Of a stretch of DNA of 64,000 bases, positions 23,567 through 36,065 are shown in pieces. Under the pieces are notes generated by a model. It did no database searches, was not told the DNA's origin, and worked only from the letters and a program-made list of their open reading frames with translations. The DNA comes from Phorcus lineatus (taxonomy: Eukaryota > Mollusca > Gastropoda > Trochida > Trochidae): the NCBI GenBank assembly GCA_921293015.1, contig OV121086.1:37509194-37573193 (forward strand), read 5' to 3'. The position numbers were made by a program, and so were the translations under genes. How positions within the stretch are numbered: the stretch's first letter is position 1; the number at the start of each line of letters is the position of its first letter.

Positions 23567-23857
23567 GCCATCTTGAGTCTATTTTTAGATATGCAAACTA
23601 CTTAGAATTCCCCTTTACGGTCACGTGATGTGTAAATTCAAGACTGGTCACGGACATAAGAAACGAGTGCGTAAAATATATGCAGCAAAAGCGGGGACGC
23701 AATCGATATTTTGTTGAAGACATAATAGGTAGTCGGCGACTTTCAGGTTACACTTTGTCTAAATATATTATGTAAAGCCGATGATTGAATTTATGTAATT
23801 TGCATCTAGTTCTCAAACAGTGTAACAGCACTTTATTGTAAAGCTGAACCAAAACGG
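23567..23857 (+). other. possible promoter and 5' exon of the 24.8-kb gene model
   Basis: GCCATCTTG (23567-23575) is a YY1-type motif often found at TATA-less starts. A strong donor ACGG/GTAAGTG lies at 23857/23858. The acceptor TTTTCTTAG at 24747 would join this to the exon containing the ATG at 24793. Confidence 0.3.
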
Positions 23858-24792
23858 GTAAGTGTTTTCGTTGTCAAAATCAGATAAATTCATTCTCCTT
23901 TGAAAATTAGATTTTTTAAAATTACTTGTTGACCAATAATATATCGTTTAAGCCTAGGTATATGATGTTTTGGAAACCTTGAGTTCATTAACCGTCACAG
24001 TTATTCATATACGATAAGTGGAGTTGAATCGATCATTAAATCCCATGAACACAAACAAATCCCCTGAAAATAAATAAAGTCAAATAAAATAAAATAAAGT
24101 ATGTCACATCGAAAACCCACTCGTTACATTTAGCTTAAACCTGTCAACCTGCATTTTAAATTAATTTACGATAACTGGTTTGATATTATTTCTTTTATTT
24201 AAAAAAAGAATGATTTTAAATGTAGCCTACTCAGTCTTTAGAAACATTACGATAGTCGATTGCTGGTATCTACAAAAATGCGAGTTCTAAGAATAAAAAA
24301 GATGCCCCAACAACTGATTGCGCAATTTGATTATCTTTAAACATTAAAAACAAAATTTAAATCAGTATCAAAGAGAGAAAATAAATATACTCATTATGTG
24401 TATTTCATACATGTTCTATGATAAACAAATTCCTATTTTGATACGTAGTTTCCGTCACTGATCGTTAAAAATAGTTTTTTTAATAATAAATATGAAAATA
24501 CATCGATAAACGGGTTAATTTAATACATGGATTTAGAGTTTGAAAAAAAGGAAGATGATATAATTCCTATCTTTCCTTCAATGTATTTATGTATCTCAAT
24601 AAATAACCTTTTCACTGTGTATTTTCCAAGAAAGAAATTGCGAATATTTTGCAGAACTTGAAAATGATAATGAATCCGCTGGTAGAAATAAGCAATAAGG
24701 AGACTTTTTAGGAATCAAATATCTATGATTTTTTTGTCTTTTCTTAGGTATAACGTGACTTTCTTGTGGCTCATATACATTTGATCTTATAA

Positions 24793-27700
24793 ATGAAGCC
24801 TAATAATTCATATCGAAGTTCGACACTCTCAATGCGAATAAGAAAGGCGATCGACATCGGGACGGCAGTAATTAAGACTATCAAAGTAAGAAAACAAGTT
24901 TTATATAATTTTTTTTTAAAATTAGATAAACGAAAACTTATATGATATGTTCAAATTCAATGGTATGCTTCTGCTGAAACCCTGAAACCTGAAAAAAGAA
25001 GCAGGTAGAGACAGTAGCCCAGTTTGCAAAGCTATCGTCTTGAGAACGCGTCTTCGTTCCGTGACGTGATTCTCGCTCATTTGCATACGTAAACAAGATG
25101 GCGGCTTTTATGGACGGAAAAACTTAGAAGACAAATTTTCAGGCTTAAAATTATATTAATTATCGGCGTTAACATTAAAGTAATCATTTGATGTTGGAAA
25201 CATAATTCTCATCTGTAATTGGTCCAAATATTAGAGCGTTTGATCATTTCATTTTCTGGTTACACCAACATTAGCGCCAGCGAACCCAGATTTGGTTCGC
25301 ACAGGTTAGTTTTTCTAAGGATGTGTCTGCAGCCAAAAAGGCGACGTCAGGGTATCAAAGAGCCTATTTTGGCGAAGCAACTGTAGCTAGTATAGATCAA
25401 GCAGTTCGGACTACTCGAGCTTGCCTTGATCAAAGTTACGCGCTGCTGAACTTTGCTGTATATCTGATTGTCACTGCGAGACGAGTGTTGCATCATATCT
25501 TGTGTAACAGTCTCCCTGTTCGTAAATATAAACTACTTAAAGAATATTGCACAAACAAATAATTATTGAATACAGATTTTATTATGTTCAATTTAAAGTC
25601 ATTGTCTCATTTTTGCAAGGCAAATTGTTCACCACTCACAGAAATCTTTCCCCTTACGTTTGCAACAATTTTCAGAACTCTGCAGGCATTCTAGCCCTCA
25701 ATAATGAATTTCAAACTACCCTACCCTACCCGAATATTATGTTTTTTGCGAGCGTTAGTCCTTACCACGTCATTTCACTAAGGCTGTGATGAAGAACACA
25801 TAAAATTTCCCAGCTTACGCTTTTTCAAATACAGAAATAACAAAAAGGTGGTAAACTCAGTGAAGAATGTGTCGGTCATAAGTATCGGCGCTGCGATCAT
25901 GTGCGATGAATAGATTTCCGGTGTTTCGTACTCACGATGGGATTGCACTTGATTGGGTACCTCATCGGTCTGAAACAGCATACGCCAATAAGATGCTTCA
26001 TCCAAAACTGTAAAACGGGCATAAAAATGAAAATCTATACAAATGCGACAGGAAATATTTGTGTAAGTGATTAGATTTTGTTCGTGAAGAATAATTAGTT
26101 CAGTTTAGTTGCCTTACAAAAATGAGACTATGGCTTAACTATACAATTTATTGTCCACATCTGACATTTGATTTTGAATACTCTCATAACTGTATCTGAC
26201 TGTATTATTTTCCTCTTATTTCAGAGGAAATTGACAAAATGTCATACATTTGTAAAGAATAATATAATTTCCTCTTATTAATAAAAACGAATTGCTTCTT
26301 ATTGGATGCTGGGCTATATCCTGTAAATAAATTTTACAATATAAAAAGTTTTGAAGGTAGAAAAATAATTTAAGATCTTTTATCTTTTCAGTGCTGCCAA
26401 AACGTGGATTAATAATGGGGTAATAATTTGTTTTTTTTGTTAGGTTGAAAATCATTAAAACTTTCTCTTTCTCTCACTGTCTACTAAACTAGCATGAAAT
26501 GTCATTCATATATCATATGTAGACTTGGTAATTCCTTCACTGAATTGATTTATGGCTTTGCATATTAGTTACTCTGGTACAAGAGTAACAAGTTCAACAA
26601 GGGCCTTTCCTGAGTTCTGGAAAAATGAAAACAATGTAAACAAAATTAATTAAGGATAGCTTAGTTATATAGATTTGATTATTAAAATCCCAATATTATT
26701 ACTTGTGAAGACATAAGTTAGGCATTTCGGATCAAAAACAGAAAACCATAGAAACCTAATTCTTTCACTCTTTCCTTATCAAAAAACTACTCATCAGAAG
26801 ACAGCTAACTGTTTTCCTCGAAATTCGTAGGGGAAACAGACTTTATTGGCCGAAAACGCCTTAACCGTTAGCTGTTGTTTTGATCTTCAGACAAGAGCTT
26901 AGCCCCACCTCTATATTAGTTGACCCTTATCTGCATATTCAAATATGTGTGTCGGACACGAAGGGATTTACCTCCCCTGAATATGAGAGGGACCAGTCAT
27001 TTTAAAGTGTTAAACTGTTTTAACATTAAACAGTTGTAACGCGAAGCATTCGTAAAATAACCACCTTTAACAAAATATTTACGAAATTTATCATGCATAC
27101 GATTAAAAGCTGTTCTTTTGTTTCAAATAGAGTTCGTATGCAAATAACTCAAGCACAAGTATCAATTTCTTATATCTTTCTTCCATATGAAAAAAGTATC
27201 TTAGTCAACCATGCCCAATTACAATAGTGGTATCAGCATATCGATTACGTAGCTAAAACAACACAACTCTCCATTTTCGATTTATTTCTGCAAAAATCTG
27301 GACAAAGAAAAGGTCTATCTTTATGTGTTTATGCCATTACACATACACACACACACAGAGATATATATGGCAAGTTCTTTCTTTCTTGTGCTACTCTTAA
27401 GATTGGAAAGACATCGCAGGAACCCACAGAACAACTTTTTAGCGCACAGTACTAAAGACTATTTAACATTCGATACCAATTTGGCCATCATACATAAACT
27501 TAAATAAATGAAATGAGATATTTTACGACGACTCCCGGAAGATCTAAGATTGATCAACTGACTCGCTGTGCATTGTTAAAAAAATGTTGGTCCCTATCCC
27601 ATAATGTTTCTTCAAAGAAAAAACAAAACATTATTAATGCTGTCGCTAGTTTGTGTTGCTCACATCATGATCGTGTGATACAATTTTTTCTAAAATATAT

Positions 27701-30700
27701 ACCCCTAAAGTTACCCTGACCCTCAATCCAATGTGTCACGTAAAATTGTGTGATCGCTGTGTTCAGAACCAACAGATGTGGGATGGGTGGATTTCAACAC
27801 TTTTGATATTCATTTAGATGATTTACATTATTCACCCTAAATGCATACGACAAATATTCGACCAGCGCACAAGAATGCACATATGCACGTGTGGGAGAGT
27901 ATTGCATATCATTAGATGACGTCATCGAGATCAAGTTTTCTCTGACAGTAGGATATGCGCTTTAGAACTCCGAACTACCTACATAAGTCAATTTAGTCTT
28001 AGTTTAAAAAGTCTTTTTTTCAATTTTCATTTTTTTTTACAAATTTTATTTTAGATGATTGAGGCATGCATGGTGAGGAAGTTTATTGCAAAGAACCTAA
28101 TTTTAACTGCATATGCCAATTTGTTTTCTATTCAGTGATTATCTCAAACTGCTTTGGTAAAAAATATATTCAATGAGCGTTTTCAATAGATGATTTTCTT
28201 TTGCCTTGAAGAAAAAAATCATCTTATATACTAGTATATGATTCTAGCTGCTCATCCTATTCAACAAATTTTGATAATGTATCTGTATTGACTTTTTCCA
28301 AAAAATGTTTGATCATGTGAACCAGTTAATCTATGTCTTTTTAGCAACATAAAAATTTTCAATAGCTAATCAGACTCTTACAGGCACAGTTTTTGGTTTT
28401 GTTAATCATTAACAAATGCAATATGATATTTATTAGAATTAATTAACTTGACTTCACAAAAAAAATGTTCACTTCGTTGTTTTAGCTGGAGGAGAAAGCT
28501 ACTGGAACAGAGAAGTGAACCAGTGACAACAGGGAAGAAACTCTATGCACAGTAGGTATAATGTAACTGTAAAATCAAGTTTCTTAGTTTAACGTCAACA
28601 TGGTATATGACTAGAAATTTAATAAAAGTAATTTCACAAAGAAGCATTTAGCTCATCTGGCCTGAAAGGCTTGATGGACTAAGTATAGTATGGTATTGCA
28701 TGGCGGATGACTTCCATTTGTTTGTCGGTAAATGTTAAACTATTTTTACTTATTCACCAGAGCCAAAAAGCCTGGAAACCTAAAACTGTGTGTAAAGAGT
28801 CATTTAGAAGATAAATAGCCGTTTTAGACTAAATTTGCTGGTGTAGAATAACAATGAATCACTGAAATTTTACAAACTCAACTAGTTTTAGATATTGTAA
28901 TATGACTGTTTAATATTAAAGTTATAGAGCGAACTCTGGTTTTGCCTACTTATTTTTGTGTGTAAAGGACTTTGTGACTGTTTTATTTCTGTAAGAGGTG
29001 TGTTGAGGTCTCACCTAATGTGAATCCCTGGCATTATTTACATTACAAACATTGTACTGATAAAACCAGACAGTTACATTTGTAACAGCGGGATCTTACA
29101 ACATACTTGTTTAATTTGAGACCGAAATCAACAATAATAAAGCATATTAAGAAATATTTTAAAAGCCTCACAAAAGTATTAAACTAGACCAAGACCATAG
29201 TGACAGTGACTCAAACATTGTGACATCAAAACGGTTGGCCTTTGTGACTTCATACCATAGGAATGGCATTCAAAAGAAGGCAGCCGCATGAAACAAAGCA
29301 GAAAACTTGGACTTAATAAGCCAGTTGAAAATATTAACATTCTTGATGAAAAATAAATGATATTAACATTTATTTGTAATTTCTATCCGTAGACACAATC
29401 TAAAAAATGACAAAGACAACTGTCAAATTGGAGTACAGCACGAATTTTTAAGAAACTGGATAATTAAATCTTGAGACAGGCCAGATCTAGTTTACATGTT
29501 GTATCACTTAGCTGTGATTCACCTTAGCTAATTTGCAGGTATTCATTGTCATTCAACATCGAATAATTTTTCAAATCGACATATCAGAATAAAAAATTCA
29601 ACGAAGTTATGTTGCTATAACTGATGAAGATAATGATTTTTTTTATTTGGTTACACTGTGACACACGCATGATGGCATAGCGTCCAGCTTCTGTCTGTCC
29701 ATCTGTCCGTCTATAAACTTTTCACTATTTAGTCTTCTACTCCAGAATCATTGGCTCAGAAATCTGAAATTTTTGTACTCCTTGACTAATGAGCTTTCTA
29801 ATACATAGATTTGATGACCCTGTGACCCCTGTGGACTATGCCCAAAAAACTTATTTTCATTTTCTTCTCCAGAAGCATTGGACCTAGCAAGCTGACACTT
29901 TGTGCACAGACTCCTTAGCTGATAGGGATTCTAATTTATAGATTTGTGACCCTGTGACCCTTTCTGAGCCCTAGAAACCTATTTTTATCTTTTTATCCAG
30001 AAGCAAAATGCTAATATAGCTAAAACCTTGTGTAGAGACTCCTAACCTCTTTGGGATTATGGTTTGTAGATTTTGTTATTCTTTAGCCCCTCAATGGTGA
30101 GCCTGTAACCATTTGTAAAAATCATTTTAGATGGCCTGATGAGCTACAAAGCCAATGGGTCTATTTTTATGGCATGGTGTCCATCCTTATATCAGTTAAC
30201 TTTTCACTTATCAACGTTTTAGACCTGAAAGGCTTGATTGGCTTATGAAATTGCATCATTTTTTAACATCTCCACAATTTCTGCACCCAAAAACCTTAAT
30301 TTTGTGGTGTTGACAGACATTGGAAAGACTGCACCTCACTAAGTAGCCAAACTAACACAGGACAAGCATAACAAAACCTGAAAAGCCAGGTGTTTTGTTG
30401 TTAATTTGGTAAAGGTGGACACCATAGGTGGGTGTTTACCTTAGTCTTGAACATCAACAATTCAAAGAATGATGCGCTACAGAGCCCAAGGCTTCAATTC
30501 ATTTATCTGTTGCAAGTGTATATAACCTCCCTGCTGGATTGTTTGCAGGTTTTTTCAGAGAGGACGAAACTGTAAAATTATGTCACATAGGCATACCTCT
30601 GATCATGTAAAGTTGTTCTCTACTTTATCGTAATGTTTTTTTAATCAAAAATCAAAATATTTATACAAATGATATATTTTCCTTACTTAATATTGTCATT

Positions 30701-32614
30701 ATTTCTTTTTCAATATTCTGATAGTTTTCAGTAGACTTTATATCCACTTGTTGATGAATGAAATGAAAAAAATCACAGGTCAAGACTTTGTACTAAATTT
30801 TCTTAATCAGATTATATTGTCAATAACCAATTCTAAAAAAATATTAGGGTGCATGACTGGGATTTCGTTCCAGCAGGCAAGCACTTGTTTCTATATTTCT
30901 CACTGAACGATGCAATTTACTTTCGTGTTGATAATTTACCAAATAATGTATCAATCGTTAAAAAATGTACACCCAATTTTAGGAAATTAATTACCTTTCT
31001 AAGTTCCAAACATGAGTATTAAATATCACTTATTTCTTATTTTTGAACGTCCATCTTTCATTGTAATCGTAAAGAGAATTGATGAGCTCGTCATAACTGC
31101 AAGTAGGCACACCGATCAGTGATCACAGAGTTTACCATTCAACTCTATTGTTCTGTAACTAAGTTGATGACTGTGTTTTGCTTGTGATCAGGTTGTAAGT
31201 TTAATGAATACAGGTGTTAATCTAACTTACTCACCTGTAAACAAGTTATAAGTTTAAAATAGTTGTTTCTCATAGTGAAGCTGATTTGTAAAATATCTTG
31301 ACTTTTGGACCAAGAGAATTTATAAATGTTTTTGTCGAAGCTGGGGATTGCAGTGGGATTTCCTCATGAATTATGGTGCAAACACTTCCATGAGAAATGC
31401 TGAAGATATCTCATCCACCTTAATTCTAAAATTGACAATTGTTAAGCCCTGGCCATGTGCAACCATATTATCTTTAAAGGGACCATTCGAGCGGCTTTCA
31501 TCCGACATCTTGAAATGTTAGCATTGCGAGAAATCAAATGTGCTGTATTATGCGAATTCATTGACAAAACTAAGAAATAATTAATAGATTGATAGACGAG
31601 GGGCATATTTACAAATAATTCATTATAAAAGTTGTCAGTTACGACAATGTTTTGTCGTAGTAATGCATTCCACATTCGTAGCTCCGATGATTGGCTTCAT
31701 TTCACGAAGTTTTTCTTTTTTGATCGATACACTTTATTCTTTGTCAAATTGTTAAATCTTGAACAACTGAAATGTTAACCTCATGTACATATTTGAAATT
31801 AAGTGTGAAAAGAATCATGTAAATCTCATATATATTTGTTAACAGGAAAGTCCTGAATTTCGTTTCCACAAAAAATACCCCGCTCGAATGGTCCCTTTAA
31901 TAGCTTCAATGGGCTTCCTGACCTTTGGTTATCGTCCAAGGAGCTGCAATCCCCCTTAAACTCAGCTGACCATTTTGAAACAATACAATATTAAGGGGTT
32001 TCTTTCCAATACACATTGGTCATATTGTGAGAAGCTTGATAACCACACAATTTCAGTTTTAGAACTTTTCATGATTATAGTGAGGGGACCTGCGTTCAAC
32101 AGACTCTAAGTAATCTCAAATAAATGATTGGGAGGGGTTGTTTATGTCTGTAAACTGTCGACAGACGTCCTATTTTTTGATGACATCAAAGATGATGTCT
32201 TTAGGGGGTGTATCAATACTCACTTCACTGTGACTTTCTTAATTTACTCTTTTTTGCCGTTAACAGAAGTATGACTTACGATTGAACTGCGATTAAAATG
32301 TCATCGCTCAATGACGTCATCTAACAAACTCACCACGAAGTAGGTTCTCTGCCATGGAGTAGATCCCTGTCAGAGATATGAGTGCTACATTTTAAAATGG
32401 GAATTTCTGGAAACAAGGTTGATCAAATATATCTCATTTAGAAATGGACACATTGTCATTGAATCCAACATACAAGTTTGACATTCTTCTCATTTCAACA
32501 GTTGTCAAAATATGTTAAGAATTTGAACATGAATAAGTTGCAGATATTTTTCACTTATACTAAAATCTATATTTTATTCTTCAGGTTGATGACCCAGCTA
32601 AGAGCAAGAAATAA
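24793..32614 (+). CDS. tentative small-protein gene with alternative 3' exons
   Basis: An exon (24748-24885) opens MKPNNSYRSSTLSMRIRKAI, continues DIGTAVIKTIK and ends at the donor AAA/GTAAGA in phase 0. Three downstream acceptors continue in phase 0. The first, at 25304, gives an 86-codon open tail (VSFSKDVSAAKKATSGYQ...). The second, at 28485 (TTGTTTTAG), gives LEEKATGTEK and a stop, then a donor near 28551. The third, at 32584 (TTATTCTTCAG), gives VDDPAKSKK and a stop, with AATAAA at 32662-32667. Use of these as alternative last exons is inference. No family is recognised, and each exon is short enough to arise by chance. The model overlaps a minus-strand candidate at 25770-32355. Confidence 0.25.
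25062..25105 (+). promoter_or_regulatory. promoter-like motif cluster: CRE-like, octamer, YY1
   Basis: TGACGTGA (25062-25069), the octamer ATTTGCAT (25079-25086) and AAGATGGCGGC (25095-25105, YY1 consensus) fall within 44 bp, in a CpG-richer patch. The ATG in the YY1 site starts a frame that stops after 9 codons. A transcription start here is plausible but not shown. Confidence 0.35.
25770..32355 (-). CDS. tentative small-protein gene on minus strand
   Basis: Candidate exons match in phase. The first, 32355-32334, reads MAENLLR + G and ends CGTG/GTGAGT. The second, 26007-25936, has acceptor CCCGTTTTACAG, reads LDEASYWRMLFQTDEVPNQV then QSH, and ends CATC/GTGAGT. The third, 25783-25770, has acceptor TTCTTCATCACAG, reads PLVK and stops; minus-strand AATAAA lies at 25583-25578. 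Another possible terminal exon (26616-26569) reads NSGKALVELVTLVPE and a stop after CATTTTTCCAG, but its phase does not fit the first exon. The product would be only about 35 residues unless exons are missing. I do not recognise it. Confidence 0.25.
26620..28485. other. intergenic or intronic DNA without recognised features
   Basis: Apart from the tentative introns above I see nothing. The plus frame at 27513-27719 is unrecognised. A CRE palindrome (GATGACGTCATC) lies at about 27914-27925. Confidence 0.4.
28652..28745 (+). repeat. fragment of non-coding repeat family R1
   Basis: AGCTCATCTGGCCTGAAAGG...TGGTATTGCATGGCGGATG resembles the start region of the longer R1 copy (compare AGACCTGAAAGGCTTGATTG near 30220). 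Confidence 0.4.
29650..30260 (+). repeat. non-coding repeat family R1 with internal subrepeats
   Basis: It contains GGCATAGCGTCC, CTGTCTGTCCATCTGTCCG, then recurring blocks of about 115 bp with ACTCCTTAGCTGATAGGGAT, GACCCTGTGACCC and TTCTCCAGAAGCATTGG. A copy in the opposite orientation lies at 39290-39965, with smaller pieces near 36670 and 40520. No coding capacity. Confidence 0.65.
30261..31473. other. non-coding stretch
   Basis: No gene or clear repeat. Confidence 0.4.
31478..31896 (+). mobile_element. TTAA-flanked MITE, family M2, copy C (best preserved)
   Basis: A 419-bp element flanked by TTAA (31474-31477 and 31897-31900), with near-perfect terminal inverted repeats AGGGACCATTCGAGCGG and CCGCTCGAATGGTCCCT. 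The body (GATTGGCTTCATTTCACG, CCTGAATTTCGTTTCCAC) aligns with copies A and B. Confidence 0.85.
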
Positions 32615-32667
32615 CTCTCCATGCTGCTTCGGATTCATCAGTGTTTGTAGAACTAATTTTTAATAAA

Positions 32668-33964
32668 GCTGAATAACAATGATTCGGATGTTTTATTTGA
32701 AGATCATCTTGACTGAAACGGTCTAGATGGGTTTGTGTGGTAACGTGTCAGATGTGTCTGTTCATTCAGTTGTGCCCTAACTTTTAATTATTGATGGATT
32801 CATTCTCAAATTAAAGATTTGTGTTCAGATGTCTTAAACGATAACGATTTGAGTAATTCAATCAATGTGCCTAGCCTTCCAACACTTGTATCCTCCTTCA
32901 TAGATTCCAAGAATAAAGGGAACTCATTATCTCATACTTTCTTGTAAGTTAAAGTTAGCGCTACCTTTTACAAAATGTCTGCCTCAATGATGATATTTAC
33001 CTTGTGTGAAAGTAAGAAAATTGAGGCTATCTAATTCTCCTGGGATACTATTTTCTAAATAGAGAATATCTGCACCTAGAATCTTCACTATGATACCAAC
33101 CACTATGATTGGGATATAAATTTTTGTAAGCATGATATCTTTTCAACCCTTGCACAATGAGTTTTCGAATTTAGTGTTATAAGACTTCAATGGAATATGG
33201 CTAGAATATGCATACATGCTTATATCCATTCTACGCACAAGTTCGTAGTATATATTGCAAAAATACAGCAGACTGTAATATGTGTAAGCTCCTGTCAGGA
33301 AATGGCGTAAAACTATGGATAGACACATATGATACATGTATAACTAAAAGAAATACAAAATTGGATAACAAAATTTGTTATTCGCTATCCACTGGCGACT
33401 GCTAATAAGTGTAAACCTTTGGTAGGTATCTGAAAGATATGGATATCACACAAGATACATCATGCCCAACCAAAACATGATCCTCATCTTTTCTAACGAA
33501 TTGCAAAGGTTTGTCTTGTTTATTCAAAGTAATAAGCAAATACTTGAGCGTGAGTTAATGGTCCAATTACACAAGTGTTTCTATTCATGATAAATCAACG
33601 CAAGATTTAAAAATCTGCACACTGCACTGAATGATGAGCTCAAATGAAATTTGATCCTGTGATTCAACTTGAAAGTAAAACTTGGTTTGGCATTTTTCTT
33701 ATTTCTAAGTCTTATGATATCGGTTTTGTGCCACAATCTTTGAGATTTTGGAAGCAAGTGTATACTTTTTATAGAACCAATATCATTGAAAAGCAAAACG
33801 ATTTTGATAACATCCTTTTGATATCACAAACGCAAAGTCATGTCATTGAACCTCGTATAGAGTTTGGCAAGGATGAGAAAAAGAAAGAGTCGACACGAAC
33901 TTACGAAATGGATTGACACCACAAAGGATAGGCTTGTTATTGTTTTTACGGCACCAAAGCGAGA
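32668..33964. other. non-coding stretch
   Basis: Open frames at 33143-33405 and 33581-33916 have no recognised similarity or splice support. The 90-residue plus frame at 33644-33916 is the longest. Confidence 0.4.
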
Positions 33965-36060
33965 TACATTCTATGACTGCCGGTTATTTCCATGAAAGCC
34001 TTCATAAATATGATTTTTACACAGCAGCTGCCGACAAATCGGGGTTTAAGGAAAAGACTATGATTTTTGACAGTCGCTATTGGTAAATGCCATGAAATTT
34101 GGTTTTCGGAACTATATAGCAATTGGTAATTTTCATGGAAGTGAGGTTTGGGATTAAAGATATGATTTTTAAACAGTATCTATTGGTAAATTTCCATGAA
34201 AGAGGGGTTAAGGAACAAAGATACGAATTTTTACAGTAACTGTAGGTAATATGCACGAGAGTAAGGATTAGTATCAAATATGTGAGTTTTACACAGTAAC
34301 TGTCGGTAATATGCATGAATGTAAAGTTTAGTGTCGAATATGTGATTTTTACAGTAACTGTAGGTAAAATGCATGAATGTAAAGTTTAGTTTAGAATATA
34401 TGATTTTTACACAGTAAATGTCGGTAATATGCATTAGAGTAAGGTTAAGTATCAAATATATGATTTTTACACAATAACTGTCGGAATATGCATGAGAGAA
34501 AGGTTAAGTATCAAATATGTGATTTTTACACAGTAACTGTCGGTAATATGCATGAGAGAAAGGTTTAGTATCAAATATATGATTTTTACACAGTAACTGT
34601 CGGTAATATGCATGAGAGAAAGGTTTAGTATCAAATATATGATTTCTACACAGTAACTGTAGGTAATATGCATGAGAGAAAGGTTTAGTATCAAATATAT
34701 GAATTTTACACAGTAACTGTCGGTAATATATCGGTAGAATAAAGAAGTTGTCATCCATAAATCATTTGTACTTAGTTGCCTCCAACTTCTAAAATGCCAC
34801 TCAAAGAAGTTATCGGTAATATGCATGAGAGTAAGGTTAAGTATCAAATATGTGATTTTATACAGTAACTATCGGTAATATATCGGTAGAATAAAGAAGT
34901 TGTCATCCATAAATCATTTGTACTTAGTTGCCTCCAACTTCTAAAATGCCACTCAAAGAAGTTATCGGTAATATGCACGAGAGTAAGGATTAGTATCAAA
35001 TATAGGATTTTATACAGTAACTGTCGGTAGTATGCATGAATGTAAAGTTTAGTGTCGAATATGTGATTTTTACACAGTCACTGTCGGTAATATGCATGAG
35101 ATTAAGGTTTAGTTTTTAATATGTGATTTTTACACAGTAACTATCGGTAATATGTATGGGAGTAAGGTTTAATATCAAATATGTGAGTTTTACACAGTAA
35201 ATGTCCGCAATATGCAATAGAGAAAGGTTAAGTATCAGCTATATATATATGTGATTGTTACACAGTAACTGTCGGTAATATGCACTAGAGAAAATTTTAG
35301 TATCAAATATGTGGTTTTTACACAGTAACTGTCGGTAATATGCATGAGAGCAGGGTTAAGTATCAAATATGTGATTTTTACACAGTAACTGTCGTAATAT
35401 GCATGAGAGCAGGGCTAGGTGGTACCTATGAAGTTAAAGAGCCACTCCGTGATTTTCATAACATATTATTTACCTTTGATACGAACCTAAATGTCATATG
35501 TGGTGATATAAAATCAAAACATCTTAACTTTTCATGTCCAAAAGACATATATGTGACAAATACTGGTTTTCCATGAAATTTTAAAAACAGCCTTATAAAT
35601 GCACAGATGTGTAGATGTCACGTCCAATATACATGGATACTAGTTATAAAACCTAACAAACACTATCAACTCCTAACTATCCTCCTTCAGTCTTCAAAAT
35701 TACGTTTGACTATTTGAGGCGCGTCACTGTCCGGTTTTCGATCATGATTGCGACGTTCTACCTTCATTATTGTCACTGTAAAAAACCCAATAAGCTTTTA
35801 AATGCGTCTTTTTGGTAACAGTCGATACTTTGCGATCGAATGACACCATTGATTAAGTTTGACATATATGACTCCAACAACTCGCTGAGTGGCTCTTTAA
35901 GGATTAGGATCAAATATATGATTTTTACACAGTTGCTCTCTGTAATATACATGAGAGAAAGGTTTAGTATCAAATATATGATTTTTACACAGTTACTGTC
36001 GGTTAATTCTATGAAAGTAAGGTTTAGGATCAAAGATACGATTGTACACTGGAACTGTCT
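33965..36060. repeat. 60-bp minisatellite array, interrupted by an M1 MITE
   Basis: The unit includes AGTATCAAATATATGATTTT, ACACAGTAACTGTCGG and TAATATGCATGAGAG. It repeats at exactly 60 bp between 34501 and 34720 and is more diverged at the edges. Inside, a segment of about 95 bp not made of the unit (AATAAAGAAGTTGTCATCC...) is present twice, at 34728-34823 and 34881-34977, showing a larger duplication. The array stops at 35433 for the M1 copy and resumes at 35901. Open frames arise because 60 is a multiple of three. Confidence 0.9.
35438..35896 (-). mobile_element. TTAA-flanked MITE, family M1, copy 3
   Basis: A 459-bp reverse-oriented copy flanked by TTAA (35434-35437 and 35897-35900). 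It starts AGAGCCACTCCGTGATTTTC and ends CTCGCTGAGTGGCTCT. Minisatellite units on either side show that it inserted after the array existed. Confidence 0.88.
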
Positions 36061-36065
36061 TAAAG

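Noticed and set aside
33644-33916. 90-residue plus frame
   Set aside because: No recognised domain, no splice sites in phase, and a weak start context.
34077-34847. Repeated peptide such as HAYYRQLLCKNHIFDTKPF
   Set aside because: A 60-bp unit is 20 codons, so any stop-free strand yields a repeated peptide. There is no start, splice or conservation support.
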